Assembly (NCBI RefSeq): GCF_003568665.1
Contig: NZ_QXMH01000002.1
Location: forward strand, 434,001 to 498,000
Direction: 5' to 3'
DNA length: 64,000 nt
Origin: Chitinophaga alhagiae
Lineage (GTDB): Bacteria; Bacteroidota; Bacteroidia; Chitinophagales; Chitinophagaceae
Shown here: positions 51,089 to 60,161 of the stretch, piece after piece
Layout: each line of letters starts with the position of its first letter
How positions within the stretch are numbered: position 1 is the first letter of the stretch
Made by a program: the position numbers and the translations under genes
The notes under the pieces: model-generated
Told to the model about the DNA's origin: nothing
Seen by the model: the letters and a program-made list of their open reading frames with translations, nothing else
Databases searched by the model: none

Positions 51089-51121
51089 ATGCTTTTAACT
51101 GATTAATATAGTATTACAGTG

Positions 51122-52531
51122 ATGAAACGCATCCAGGTAAAAACAAGATCGAAACAGATGCTGGCAGACGTGTTCACCCCGGTGAGCATCTACCTCCGCA
51201 TCCGGGACAGGTTTCCCGGCTCCATACTGCTGGAAAGCACAGACTCCCATGCCAGCGAGAACAGTTTCTCCTTCATTGGCATCAAGCCGGTAGCGGGCAT
51301 TGAGGTTACCTCTACAGATGTTTTTGAGTTCAAGTACCCCGGCCAGCCGGTGGAGCGCAAGCAGCTCAAAAGTCGCCAGGAGGTGCTCCGGGAAATGGAT
51401 GCTTTCCTGAAAAGTTTCTCCTTCAGCGAAAAATCCCCCCTGCCTTTTGCGGAAGGCCTGTTCGGCTACAGCACCTATGATTCCGTGCAGTTCTTTGAAA
51501 AGATCGCTTTTCAGAAAAGGGGTACCGCAGGCAACACCATTCCGCTGATGCGTTACCGTTTTTACCAGTACGTGATCGCCATCAACCATTTTAAAGATGA
51601 GATGTACCTCATTGAGAACCAGGTAGACGGGCTGGAGAGCGAGTTTGACTATGTGGAGTCACTCATCCGCAACAAGGATTTCCCCAGCTACTCCTTCCAG
51701 GCCAAAGGCGAAGAAGAAAGCAACCAGACAGACCAGCAGTATATGGACATGGTGGAAAAAGGCCGCCAGCACTGCTTCCGGGGAGATGTGTTCCAGATCG
51801 TACTGTCACGCGCCTTCAACCGCGGTTTTTCGGGAGACGAGTTTAACGTGTACCGCGCCCTCCGCTCTATCAATCCTTCCCCTTATCTCTTTTACTTTGA
51901 CTATGGCGATTATAAACTGATGGGCTCCTCCCCGGAGGCGCAGCTCATCATCAACAACCGCAAGGCCGTGATTCACCCCATAGCCGGCACGTTCAGGCGT
52001 ACGGGCAACGATGAGCAAGACAAGGAACTGGCCGCCCGCTTGCTGGAAGACCCCAAGGAAAATGCCGAGCACGTGATGCTGGTAGACCTGGCCCGTAACG
52101 ACCTCAGCCGCCATGCCACCAACGTGGAAGTAGAAACCTACCGGCAGATCAAGTACTACTCCCATGTGATCCACCTGGTGAGCGAAGTAACCGGGCAACT
52201 GGAACCGGGCAGCAGCCCCTTTGACATACTGGCCGCCACTTTCCCCGCCGGCACCCTTTCCGGCGCGCCCAAGTACAAGGCCATGGAGCTGATAGATGCC
52301 TATGAGCCTACGGCCCGCGGCTTCTATGGCGGCTGCGTGGGTTTTGTAGGTTTCAACGGCAACTTCAACCACGCCATCATGATCCGCTCCATCCTGAGCA
52401 AGAACAATACGCTGTACTACCAGGCCGGCGCGGGCGTTGTGGCTCAGTCCGTAGCCAGCTCCGAGCTGCAGGAGGTGAACAATAAACTCAATGCATTAAA
52501 ACAGGCCATAGAACTGGCTCAAAATATATGA
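51122..52531 (+). CDS. trpE: Anthranilate synthase component I
   Basis: This subunit makes anthranilate from chorismate and ammonia, the first step of tryptophan synthesis. It has 469 residues from ATG 51122 (a GTG one codon earlier is also in frame). Chorismate-binding motifs: VFQIVLSRAFNRGFSGDEFNVYRALRSINPSPYLFY, HPIAGTFRRTGNDEQD, ENAEHVMLVDLARNDLSRHA and FPAGTLSGAPKYKAMELI. The N-terminal region has LLESTDSHASENSFSFIG, near where tryptophan binds for feedback. It is the first gene after the trp attenuator and is followed 1 bp later by trpG. Confidence 0.97.
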   Translation: MKRIQVKTRSKQMLADVFTPVSIYLRIRDRFPGSILLESTDSHASENSFSFIGIKPVAGIEVTSTDVFEFKYPGQPVERKQLKSRQEVLREMDAFLKSFSFSEKSPLPFAEGLFGYSTYDSVQFFEKIAFQKRGTAGNTIPLMRYRFYQYVIAINHFKDEMYLIENQVDGLESEFDYVESLIRNKDFPSYSFQAKGEEESNQTDQQYMDMVEKGRQHCFRGDVFQIVLSRAFNRGFSGDEFNVYRALRSINPSPYLFYFDYGDYKLMGSSPEAQLIINNRKAVIHPIAGTFRRTGNDEQDKELAARLLEDPKENAEHVMLVDLARNDLSRHATNVEVETYRQIKYYSHVIHLVSEVTGQLEPGSSPFDILAATFPAGTLSGAPKYKAMELIDAYEPTARGFYGGCVGFVGFNGNFNHAIMIRSILSKNNTLYYQAGAGVVAQSVASSELQEVNNKLNALKQAIELAQNI

Positions 52532-52532
52532 T

Positions 52533-53102
52533 ATGAAGATTCTGGTGTTTGATAATTACGATTCATTTACCTACAACCTCGTACACCTGGTGGAAAAGAT
52601 CATCGGGGAGAAAGTGACCGTGGTGCGTAACGACGAGATCAGCCTGGACGAGGTAGACGCCTATGACAAGATCATTCTTTCCCCCGGCCCCGGCATCCCC
52701 GAAGAAGCGGGCCTGCTGCTGCCGCTCATCAAACGGTATGCGCCTTCCAAATCCATCTTTGGCGTATGCCTGGGCCAGCAGGCCATTGGCGAGGCGCTGG
52801 GCGCAAAGCTCGTCAACCTGTCTGAAGTATACCATGGCGTGGCCACGCCGGTAACCGTTGTATCGCGCAGCAGCCGCCTGTTCAGCCACCTGCCGGACAG
52901 CCTCGAAGTAGGCCGCTACCACTCCTGGGTGATAGACGAAAAAACGCTGCCCGCGGAGCTGGAAGTGACCGCCCGGGACGGGCATGGCTACATCATGGCG
53001 CTGCAGCATAAACAGTACGATGTAAGCGGTGTGCAGTTCCACCCGGAAAGCGTGCTCACGCCGCAGGGAGAACAGATCATGCGCAACTGGTTAGGTCTTT
53101 AA
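52533..53102 (+). CDS. trpG: Anthranilate synthase component II (glutamine amidotransferase)
   Basis: A 189-residue class I amidotransferase that supplies ammonia to TrpE. Motifs: LVFDNYDSFTYNLVHLVE, IILSPGPGIPEEAG, the nucleophile Cys79 in FGVCLGQQAIGEALG, and the His-Glu pair in VSGVQFHPESVLTPQG. It could also serve para-aminobenzoate synthesis in organisms with one amidotransferase. It sits 1 bp after trpE and 11 bp before trpD, so it is in the operon. Confidence 0.96.
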   Translation: MKILVFDNYDSFTYNLVHLVEKIIGEKVTVVRNDEISLDEVDAYDKIILSPGPGIPEEAGLLLPLIKRYAPSKSIFGVCLGQQAIGEALGAKLVNLSEVYHGVATPVTVVSRSSRLFSHLPDSLEVGRYHSWVIDEKTLPAELEVTARDGHGYIMALQHKQYDVSGVQFHPESVLTPQGEQIMRNWLGL

Positions 53103-53113
53103 AAAATAACGAG

Positions 53114-54106
53114 ATGAAAAAGATATTAAACTACCTGTTTGAACATAAAACTTTCAGCCGCCAGGCCGCCCGGGAAATACTGACCAGCATTTCCAAAGGG
53201 GTATACAACGAAAGTGAGCTGGCCGCCTTTATGACGGTGTTCCTGATGCGCAGCATCACCATTGAGGAACTGCTGGGCTTCCGCGACGCGTTGCTGGAAC
53301 TGTGCGTGCCGGTAGACCTCAACGGCCATAACGTGCTGGACATTGTGGGCACCGGCGGGGACGGCAAGAACACTTTCAACGTGTCTACGCTCTCCTGTTT
53401 CATTGTGGCCGGCGCGGGCGGCAAGGTGGCCAAACACGGCAACTATGGCGTATCTTCGATCAGCGGCGCTTCTAACGTAATGGAGTCTGTAGGGTACAAG
53501 TTCAAGAGCGATAACGCTAAACTGAAACAGGAAATTGAAGAAGCGGGCCTTTGCTTTCTGCATGCACCGCTCTTTCACCCGGCCCTGAAAAACGTGGCCG
53601 GCGTGCGCAGGCAGCTGGGCGTGCGCACTTTCTTTAACATGCTGGGGCCGCTGGTGAATCCCGCTTTTGCGCAGCACCAGCTTATAGGCGTGTACAGCCT
53701 TGAAATGGCCCGCATTTACAACTACCTGTTCCAGCAAACAGACAAACGTTTTGCTATTGTACACGGGCTGGACGGTTATGATGAAATTTCCCTCACGGGA
53801 GATACCCGCATCATCACCAATGAAGGAGAACAGGACTGGACGCCCGAAGCCCTCGGCAAACGCCAGGTACACGCGCAGGATATCTACGGCGGCAACACGC
53901 CGGATGAAGCGGCAAAGATATTTATGAAAGTGCTGAAGGGAGAAGGTAGTTGGGCGCAGCATTCCGTGGTAATGGCCAACGCCGCCATGGGGCTGTATTG
54001 CCTGGAGAAATATCCCACTTACGACGAGTGTTTCCAGGCCGCCGTAGCATCCCTGGAGTCTGGCGCCGCCTATAAAGTATACCAGAAACTGATTGCGCTG
54101 CAATAG
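53114..54106 (+). CDS. trpD: Anthranilate phosphoribosyltransferase
   Basis: This enzyme transfers phosphoribosyl from PRPP to anthranilate. It has 330 residues, the family length. Motifs: VLDIVGTGGDGKNTFNVSTLSCFIVAGAGGKVAKHGNYGVSS (PRPP loop), FLHAPLFHPALKNVAGVRRQLGVRTFFNMLGPLVNPA and VHGLDGYDEISLTGDT. Like HisG it uses PRPP, so the two pathways of this operon draw on the same substrate. A 92-bp gap, the largest inside the trp block, follows before trpC. Confidence 0.96.
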   Translation: MKKILNYLFEHKTFSRQAAREILTSISKGVYNESELAAFMTVFLMRSITIEELLGFRDALLELCVPVDLNGHNVLDIVGTGGDGKNTFNVSTLSCFIVAGAGGKVAKHGNYGVSSISGASNVMESVGYKFKSDNAKLKQEIEEAGLCFLHAPLFHPALKNVAGVRRQLGVRTFFNMLGPLVNPAFAQHQLIGVYSLEMARIYNYLFQQTDKRFAIVHGLDGYDEISLTGDTRIITNEGEQDWTPEALGKRQVHAQDIYGGNTPDEAAKIFMKVLKGEGSWAQHSVVMANAAMGLYCLEKYPTYDECFQAAVASLESGAAYKVYQKLIALQ

Positions 54107-54198
54107 TACCCTTAAACGGTGCAGGCGCGCAGGGCACAGGTTGTCCCTACGGCGTGGTAAGTGCAATAGCACAGTTTTAAAAAGAGGAAAATAAGACC
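54107..54198 (+). other. trpD-trpC intercistronic gap with small hairpins
   Basis: 92 bp without a gene. GTGC/GCAC (54161-54164, 54169-54172, 4-nt loop) followed by AGTTTTAAAAAG, and an upstream bulged GGG-ACA/TGT-CCC stem near 54132-54147. Weak; it could tune expression after trpD or be an mRNA processing site. Confidence 0.35.
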
Positions 54199-55002
54199 AT
54201 GAAAGACATACTGGCTGAAATAACGGCCCATAAAGTAAAAGAGGTAGCGGAAAGAAAAAAGGTGCGCAGCGTGGAAGAACTGCAGCGCAGCGCCGCGTTC
54301 AGCCGCGATGCGCTTTCTCTCCGCAGCTTTCTCAAACAACCCCACCGCACCGGCATTATTGCCGAGTTCAAAAGGAAGTCGCCCTCCAAAGGCATCATTA
54401 ACGATACGGCCGCCGTACAGGAGGTAACCGCCGCCTATGCCCGCAACGGCGCCTCCGGCCTGAGCGTGCTCACAGACCAGCAGTTCTTCGGCGGGTCTAT
54501 GGACGATCTGCAGCAGGCGCGCGCCGTGAACAACATCCCCATTCTGCGGAAAGACTTTGTAATAGATGAATACCAGATAGTGGAAGCTAAAGCCATTGGC
54601 GCAGACGTAGTACTGCTCATTGCGGAATGCCTCACGGCGGAAGAGGTTAAACACCTGGCCGCCTTTGCCCATCACCTGGGGCTGGAAGTATTGCTGGAAG
54701 TGCACAGCGGAGATCAGTTAGAGAAGATCACCCCGCACACCCATCTTATCGGCATCAACAACCGCAACCTGAAAACGTTCCAGGTAGACATTCACCGTTC
54801 CATGGAGCTGCTGAAGCAGATACCCGCGGAGTACAGTAAAGTGGCGGAAAGCGGCATGGACGATCCGGCTACCATCGTAACGCTCAAACAGGCCGGCTTT
54901 GACGGTTTCCTGATAGGCGAGCACTTCATGAAAGCGGCAGACCCTGGCAATGCGTTCGAGCAATTTTCCCGTTCCCTGAAAGAAAAACTGGCACAGCTAT
55001 GA
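54199..55002 (+). CDS. trpC: Indole-3-glycerol-phosphate synthase
   Basis: A 267-residue TIM-barrel enzyme that closes the indole ring. Motifs: MKDILAEITAHKVKEVAERK at the start, GIIAEFKRKSPSKGIIND with the catalytic Lys, LSVLTDQQFFGGSMDDLQQAR, ILRKDFVIDEYQIVEAKAIGADVVLLIAE, LIGINNRNLKTFQVD and FLIGEHFMKAADPG. Here TrpC and TrpF are separate proteins, not fused as in Escherichia coli. The stop overlaps the trpF start by 4 bp. Confidence 0.96.
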   Translation: MKDILAEITAHKVKEVAERKKVRSVEELQRSAAFSRDALSLRSFLKQPHRTGIIAEFKRKSPSKGIINDTAAVQEVTAAYARNGASGLSVLTDQQFFGGSMDDLQQARAVNNIPILRKDFVIDEYQIVEAKAIGADVVLLIAECLTAEEVKHLAAFAHHLGLEVLLEVHSGDQLEKITPHTHLIGINNRNLKTFQVDIHRSMELLKQIPAEYSKVAESGMDDPATIVTLKQAGFDGFLIGEHFMKAADPGNAFEQFSRSLKEKLAQL

Positions 55003-55616
55003 ACCTGAAAGTATGCGGTATTACCCGGCAGGCGGACCTGGACGCACTGGTACAACTGGGCGTGGATTACGCCGGTTTTATCTTTTACAACAGGTCCCCC
55101 CGCTTTGCCGGCAACAAACTGGCCGGCCGCAGCGTGCGGGAAACGAAGAACATTGCCAAGGTAGGCGTGTTCGTGAATGCAGACCCTGCGCAGGTGGTGC
55201 AAACCGTGAAAGATTACGGTCTTGACCTGGTGCAGCTGCATGGAGAAGAATCCACAGCAGTGTGTGAGCAGATCCGTGTAACCGTACCGGTTATCAAAGT
55301 ATTTCATGTGGGCAGTACCGAAGCTCACCTGCAGGCCGCTCCCTTCATGGCCGTGAGCGATTATTTCCTGTTCGATACCGCTGCAAAAGAATACGGTGGC
55401 ACCGGCAGGCAGTTTGACTGGGAGCTGCTGAACAGCTACGCGCTGGAGCAGCCTTTCTTTCTCAGCGGCGGCATTGGCCCGGCAGATGTGGACGCACTGG
55501 CCCGCTGGCGCCACCGCTCCCTGTTTGCGCTGGATGTGAACAGCCGTTTTGAAATTTCTCCCGGCATCAAAGACATGGACAAAGTAGCCGGTTTTCTACA
55601 ATCAATAAAAAAATGA
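54999..55616 (+). CDS. trpF: Phosphoribosylanthranilate isomerase
   Basis: A 205-residue TIM-barrel isomerase that performs the Amadori rearrangement of phosphoribosylanthranilate. Motifs: [15 protein letters not shown] with the catalytic Cys, [48 protein letters not shown] and [14 protein letters not shown] with [17 protein letters not shown] near the end. The related HisA reaction is encoded about 3 kb downstream as a separate enzyme, so no PriA-type dual isomerase is needed. Confidence 0.95.
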   Translation: MNLKVCGITRQADLDALVQLGVDYAGFIFYNRSPRFAGNKLAGRSVRETKNIAKVGVFVNADPAQVVQTVKDYGLDLVQLHGEESTAVCEQIRVTVPVIKVFHVGSTEAHLQAAPFMAVSDYFLFDTAAKEYGGTGRQFDWELLNSYALEQPFFLSGGIGPADVDALARWRHRSLFALDVNSRFEISPGIKDMDKVAGFLQSIKK

Positions 55617-55623
55617 ACAGATC

Positions 55624-56829
55624 ATGGATATAGCGGTGAATACTTCGCAATCTAAGTATCATGTAAACGAAAAAGGATATTTCGGCAATTTCGGGGGCGC
55701 ATACATCCCTGAAATGCTGTACCCCAACGTGGAAGAGCTGCGGGAGCAGTACCTGCAGATCATGGCGGACCCCGCTTTCCAGCAGGAGTTTGAGCAGTTG
55801 CTGAAAGATTACGTGGGCAGGCCGTCTCCCCTGTATTTTGCCAGCCGCCTCTCGCAGAAGTATGGCGCGCAGATCTACCTCAAGCGGGAAGACCTGAACC
55901 ATACCGGCGCGCACAAGATCAACAACACCATTGGCCAGATACTGCTGGCCAAACGCCTCGGCAAAAAACGCATCATTGCGGAAACCGGCGCGGGCCAGCA
56001 TGGCGTGGCCACCGCTACCGTTTGCGCCCTGATGGGGCTGGAGTGCGTGGTGTACATGGGCAGCGTAGACATTCAGCGGCAGGCCCCCAACGTGGCCCGC
56101 ATGCAGATGCTGGGCGCTACCGTGGTGCCCGCCACCAGCGGCAGTAAAACGCTGAAAGACGCCACCAACGAAGCTATTCGTGACTGGATCAACAACCCTG
56201 TAGATACGCATTACATCATCGGTTCCGTAGTAGGCCCGCACCCGTACCCTGATATGGTGGCCCGCTTCCAGTCTGTGATCAGCGAAGAGGTCCGCAAGCA
56301 GCTGCTGGAAAAAACGGGGAAAGAAACGCCCACCTACGTGATAGCCTGCGTAGGCGGCGGCAGCAATGCGGCCGGCGCTTTTTTCCATTTTACGGACGAA
56401 GATGAAGTGGAGCTGATAGCCGTGGAAGCCGCCGGTAAAGGCGTACACAGCGGTTTCTCCGCCGCCACCTCCCAACTGGGCCGCCCCGGCGTGATACACG
56501 CCAGCAAAACCCTGCTGATGCAAACGGAAGACGGGCAGATCGTGGAGCCGCATTCCATTTCCGCCGGGCTGGATTATCCCGGCGTAGGCCCCTTCCATGC
56601 CCACCTCTATGAAAGCGGCCGCGCCGTGTTCCTCAATTCAACAGACAATGAGGCGCTGGCCGCGGGCTATGAGCTGAGCCTGCTGGAAGGCATCATTCCC
56701 GCCCTGGAATCCGCACACGCGCTGGCCAAGCTGGCAGACCTGCCGCTGAAAAAAGATGAAGTAGTGGTGGTATGCCTCAGCGGCCGCGGAGATAAAGATC
56801 TTGAAACCTATATCAAACACTTAAAGTAA
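55624..56829 (+). CDS. trpB: Tryptophan synthase beta chain
   Basis: A 401-residue PLP enzyme that joins indole and serine. Motifs: [56 protein letters not shown] with the PLP Lys98, [44 protein letters not shown] and the [10 protein letters not shown] segment. Length and motifs match the TrpB1 form that pairs with TrpA, encoded 7 bp downstream. The start at 55624 precedes a short extension ([17 protein letters not shown]) of moderate certainty. Confidence 0.97.
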   Translation: MDIAVNTSQSKYHVNEKGYFGNFGGAYIPEMLYPNVEELREQYLQIMADPAFQQEFEQLLKDYVGRPSPLYFASRLSQKYGAQIYLKREDLNHTGAHKINNTIGQILLAKRLGKKRIIAETGAGQHGVATATVCALMGLECVVYMGSVDIQRQAPNVARMQMLGATVVPATSGSKTLKDATNEAIRDWINNPVDTHYIIGSVVGPHPYPDMVARFQSVISEEVRKQLLEKTGKETPTYVIACVGGGSNAAGAFFHFTDEDEVELIAVEAAGKGVHSGFSAATSQLGRPGVIHASKTLLMQTEDGQIVEPHSISAGLDYPGVGPFHAHLYESGRAVFLNSTDNEALAAGYELSLLEGIIPALESAHALAKLADLPLKKDEVVVVCLSGRGDKDLETYIKHLK

Positions 56830-56836
56830 GGAGACC

Positions 56837-57607
56837 ATGAACCGCATAGATCAATTATTCAGCACCAAGGGTCAGAACATCCTCAACATATATTGCACCG
56901 CGGGCTACCCTGCCCTGCATGATACCGTTACTATTGTGGAAGCGCTGCAGCAGAGCGGGGCAGACATGGTGGAGCTGGGCATGCCTTTTTCAGACCCGCT
57001 GGCAGACGGCCCCGTGATACAAGACAGCAGCACCCGCGCCATTGCCAACGGCATGCGCATCAGCGTGCTGTTTGAACAGTTGAAAGACTTCCGGAGCAAG
57101 GTGACCATCCCCGTGGTACTCATGGGCTACCTCAACCCCGTACTGCAGTTCGGCGTGGAGAACTTCTGCCGGGCCTGCGCCGAAGTAGGCGTAGACGGCC
57201 TCATTCTGCCAGACCTGCCTATGGACGAGTACGAGAACGAGTACCGCCCGCTGTTTGAGCAATACGGCCTGCACCTCATCTTCCTCGTAACGCCCGAAAC
57301 CACTGAAGCCCGCATCCGCAAAATAGACAGCCTGAGCAAAGGGTTTGTATACGCGGTATCCTCTTCCTCCACCACCGGTAAAAACAAAGACATGACGGGC
57401 CAGGAAGCGTATTTTGCGCGGCTGAAGGCCATGGGCCTGAAAAATCCCGTGCTGGTGGGCTTCGGCATACGCGATAAGGGCACCTTCCAGGCCGCCTGCG
57501 CCAGCAGCAACGGCGCAATTATAGGTACCGCTTTTGTGAAAGCCATCGAAAACAGTACTAACTTGCAGGCTGATATTGCAGGGTTTGTAAAAGGCATTCT
57601 TGCGTAA
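56837..57607 (+). CDS. trpA: Tryptophan synthase alpha chain
   Basis: A 256-residue TIM-barrel lyase that releases indole from indole-glycerol phosphate. Motifs: LNIYCTAGYPALHDTV, the catalytic pair region DMVELGMPFSDPLADGPVIQDSS (Glu and Asp), VVLMGYLNPVLQFGVE, DGLILPDLPMDEYE, and the phosphate site FVYAVSSSSTTGKN ... PVLVGFGIRDKGTF. It ends the trp block; hisH starts 22 bp later on the same strand, with no terminator or promoter seen between. Confidence 0.96.
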   Translation: MNRIDQLFSTKGQNILNIYCTAGYPALHDTVTIVEALQQSGADMVELGMPFSDPLADGPVIQDSSTRAIANGMRISVLFEQLKDFRSKVTIPVVLMGYLNPVLQFGVENFCRACAEVGVDGLILPDLPMDEYENEYRPLFEQYGLHLIFLVTPETTEARIRKIDSLSKGFVYAVSSSSTTGKNKDMTGQEAYFARLKAMGLKNPVLVGFGIRDKGTFQAACASSNGAIIGTAFVKAIENSTNLQADIAGFVKGILA

Positions 57608-57629
57608 GCAGGCAAAAGACAGCAACAAC

Positions 57630-58223
57630 ATGAAAACAGCCATTCTCAAATACAACGCCGGTAACATCCGTTCCGTGCTCTTTGCCCTGGAAAGACTGGG
57701 CGTAGAGGCCACCGTAACGGATGATCCGGAGGAGCTGCGCAGCGCGGACAAAGTGATATTTCCCGGGGTGGGAGAGGCCAGCACGGCCATGAACTATCTG
57801 AAAGAACGCCGGCTGGACGAGTTGATCAAAGACCTGCAGCAGCCCGTGCTGGGCATTTGCCTGGGCATGCAGCTTATGTGCAAACATTCGGAAGAAAATG
57901 ACACTGCCTGCATGGGCATCTTTGACCTGCCGGTGAAAAAGTTCGAATCTCCCGTCAAGAACCTGCTGAAGATCCCGCAGATAGGCTGGAACAATGTGGC
58001 CGGCCTGCACAGTGTTATTTTCGAGCACGTGCCGGAAAACTCCTACATGTATTTTGTGCACAGCTATTACGTGGCCCTGGGCCCTGAAACCACGGCCATT
58101 GCCAATTATATCATCAATTACAGCGCTGCATTGCAGAAAGACAACTTTTATGCAGTGCAGTTTCACCCTGAAAAATCGGCAGATGCCGGCCAGCAACTCA
58201 TTGAGAGCTTTTTGAAACTGTAA
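57630..58223 (+). CDS. hisH: Imidazole glycerol phosphate synthase, glutamine amidotransferase subunit
   Basis: A 197-residue class I amidotransferase that delivers ammonia to HisF. Motifs: ILKYNAGNIRSVLFALERLG, VIFPGVGEASTAM, the nucleophile Cys77 in LGICLGMQLMCKHSEE, and the His-Glu pair in YAVQFHPEKSADAGQQLIESFL. ATG 57630 is used; the open frame from 57600 adds ten residues that do not fit the family start. It follows trpA without a terminator, so its expression depends on transcripts that passed the trp attenuator. Confidence 0.95.
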   Translation: MKTAILKYNAGNIRSVLFALERLGVEATVTDDPEELRSADKVIFPGVGEASTAMNYLKERRLDELIKDLQQPVLGICLGMQLMCKHSEENDTACMGIFDLPVKKFESPVKNLLKIPQIGWNNVAGLHSVIFEHVPENSYMYFVHSYYVALGPETTAIANYIINYSAALQKDNFYAVQFHPEKSADAGQQLIESFLKL

Positions 58224-58225
58224 GC

Positions 58226-59365
58226 GTGGAAATTAAACAGATCACTACAGACGAGACCCTGCGCCTGCGCAGGGATGTAATGTACCCGCACTGGAGCCTT
58301 GACCAGGTTAAGATGCCGCACGATGCGGAGGGGCTTCACTACGGCCTGTTCATGGAAGGAGAAATGGTATCCGTGGTATCGCTTTTCATCAGCGGCAGCT
58401 CCGCGCAGTTCCGTAAACTGGCCACCGCGGCCCATCACCAGGGCAAAGGCTTTGGCAAGGCGCTCATGCAGCACCTTACAGACGTATGCCGGCAACACGG
58501 CGTGGCCACCCTCTGGTGCAACGCCCGCGCCAGCGCGGAAACCTTTTACCTGCGGCTGGGCTTCAAACGCATCAGCGAATTATTTTACAAAGACAATATT
58601 CCCTTCTATAAAATGGACATCAGCCTGGACGCGCCGCCCGCGCAGCGCTTCACCATCATTCCCGCCATAGATATCATTGGCGGTAAATGCGTGCGCCTCA
58701 CACAGGGAGACTATGCGCAAAAAACGGTGTATAACGAGCAGCCGCTGGAGGTAGCTAAGGAATTTGAGGACGCCGGCGTGAAACGCCTGCACCTGGTAGA
58801 TCTGGACGGGGCAAAGGCCGGCGCCTTGGTGAACTGGAAAGTGCTGGAGGCCATAGCCGGTAAAACCTCGCTGGTGGTAGATTTTGGCGGAGGTATCAAA
58901 AAAGACGCCGATCTGCGCATTGTGTTCGAGTCCGGCGCCGCCCTGGCCACCATTGGCAGCATGGCGGTAAAAGAGCCTGCCCGGTTCTTCCGCTGGCTGG
59001 CCACCTACGGCGCAGACCGCATATTCCTGGGCGCGGACGTAAAGGGGGAGCAACTGGCCGTTGGCGGCTGGCTGGAAACCACAGATACCAGCATTTACGA
59101 CTTCCTGCGCACCAACCTGGAAAAAGGCGTGAAAGAAGTGTTCTGCACAGACATTGCGAAAGACGGTCTTCTGCAAGGCCCCTCCACGGAACTGTATAAA
59201 AAGATCATTGCCGCCGTGCCCGGCATCCAGCTCACCGCCAGCGGCGGCGTCAGCAATATGGCAGACGTAGAAGAGCTGCAGCAGGCGGGCCTGGCCGGCG
59301 TTATCATAGGCAAGGCCATTTACGAAGGAAAGATCACCATGGCCGAACTGAAAAAATTCTTGTAA
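58226..59365 (+). CDS. hisA: GNAT acetyltransferase - HisA fusion
   Basis: One 379-residue frame from GTG 58226, 2 bp after hisH. Residues about 1-135 are a GNAT-fold domain (QFRKLATAAHHQGKGFGKALMQHLTDVC with the acetyl-CoA loop; WCNARASAETFYLRLGFKRISELFYKDNIPFYKM). Residues about 142-379 are complete HisA, the ProFAR isomerase: FTIIPAIDIIGGKCVRLTQGDY with the catalytic Asp, LHLVDLDGAKAG, VDFGGGIKKDADL, CTDIAKDGLLQGPS and LTASGGVSNMADVEEL. HisA normally is about 240 residues and starts at this motif. There is no stop or frame break between the domains. ATG 58613 (codon 130) could start HisA alone with a 12-residue extension. What the GNAT part acetylates is unknown. Confidence 0.92.
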   Translation: MEIKQITTDETLRLRRDVMYPHWSLDQVKMPHDAEGLHYGLFMEGEMVSVVSLFISGSSAQFRKLATAAHHQGKGFGKALMQHLTDVCRQHGVATLWCNARASAETFYLRLGFKRISELFYKDNIPFYKMDISLDAPPAQRFTIIPAIDIIGGKCVRLTQGDYAQKTVYNEQPLEVAKEFEDAGVKRLHLVDLDGAKAGALVNWKVLEAIAGKTSLVVDFGGGIKKDADLRIVFESGAALATIGSMAVKEPARFFRWLATYGADRIFLGADVKGEQLAVGGWLETTDTSIYDFLRTNLEKGVKEVFCTDIAKDGLLQGPSTELYKKIIAAVPGIQLTASGGVSNMADVEELQQAGLAGVIIGKAIYEGKITMAELKKFL

Positions 59366-59368
59366 CGT

Positions 59369-60124
59369 ATGCTCACAAAACGCATCATACCCTGCCTGGA
59401 CATCAAAGACGGCCGCACCGTAAAAGGCGTGAACTTCGAGAACATCCGCGATGCGGGAGACCCCATTGAGCTGGGCGCCCTGTATGCCGCGCAAGGAGCG
59501 GACGAACTGGTGTTCCTGGACATTACCGCCACCAACGAGCGGCGGAAAACCCTCTCCGAACTGGTAACCCGCATAGCCCGCCATGTGAACATCCCGTTCA
59601 CCGTAGGCGGCGGCATTGCCTCCGTAGAAGATGTAAGCGTGCTGCTCAACGCCGGGGCAGACAAGGTGTCTGTTAACACCGCCGCGTTCCGCAACCCGCC
59701 GCTGCTTAACGAGCTGGCCCGCGAGTTTGGCAGCCAGTGTATTGTGTTGGCCATAGATACGCGTTTTGAAGACGGGGACTGGTTTGTGTACCTCAACGGC
59801 GGCCGTGTAAAAACAGACACCAGAACGGAAGACTGGGCCAAAGAGGCCGTAGACCGCGGCGCCGGGGAAATACTGCTCACCTCCATGAATAACGACGGTA
59901 CCAAACAGGGCTTTGCGCTGGATATTACCGGCCGCCTCTCGCAAAACCTCAACGTGCCCGTAATAGCCTCCGGCGGAGCAGGCACCATGGAGCACTTTGC
60001 GGACGTGTTCGAAAAAGCGCAGGCAGACGCCGCCCTGGCCGCCAGCATTTTCCATTACAAGGAAATGGAAATCCCCGCGCTTAAAAATTATCTTTACCAG
60101 AAAGGGATACAGATCCGATTCTGA
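59369..60124 (+). CDS. hisF: Imidazole glycerol phosphate synthase, cyclase subunit
   Basis: A 251-residue TIM-barrel that uses ammonia from HisH to make imidazole-glycerol phosphate and AICAR. Motifs: [31 protein letters not shown] with the catalytic Asp, [71 protein letters not shown], and [17 protein letters not shown]. It lies 3 bp after the hisA fusion. A 37-bp AT-rich gap follows before hisIE. Confidence 0.97.
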   Translation: MLTKRIIPCLDIKDGRTVKGVNFENIRDAGDPIELGALYAAQGADELVFLDITATNERRKTLSELVTRIARHVNIPFTVGGGIASVEDVSVLLNAGADKVSVNTAAFRNPPLLNELAREFGSQCIVLAIDTRFEDGDWFVYLNGGRVKTDTRTEDWAKEAVDRGAGEILLTSMNNDGTKQGFALDITGRLSQNLNVPVIASGGAGTMEHFADVFEKAQADAALAASIFHYKEMEIPALKNYLYQKGIQIRF

Positions 60125-60161
60125 TTAATATATATTTATTATATTTAAAGTGTTTTTGCCG

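Noticed and set aside
50907..51098. A 63-codon frame over the trp leader
   Set aside because: It is in a different frame from the Trp-codon leader, crosses the terminator hairpin and shows no known features.
58580..60055. A 491-codon reverse frame across hisA and hisF
   Set aside because: It spans two certain genes on the other strand; composition is typical of antisense frames.
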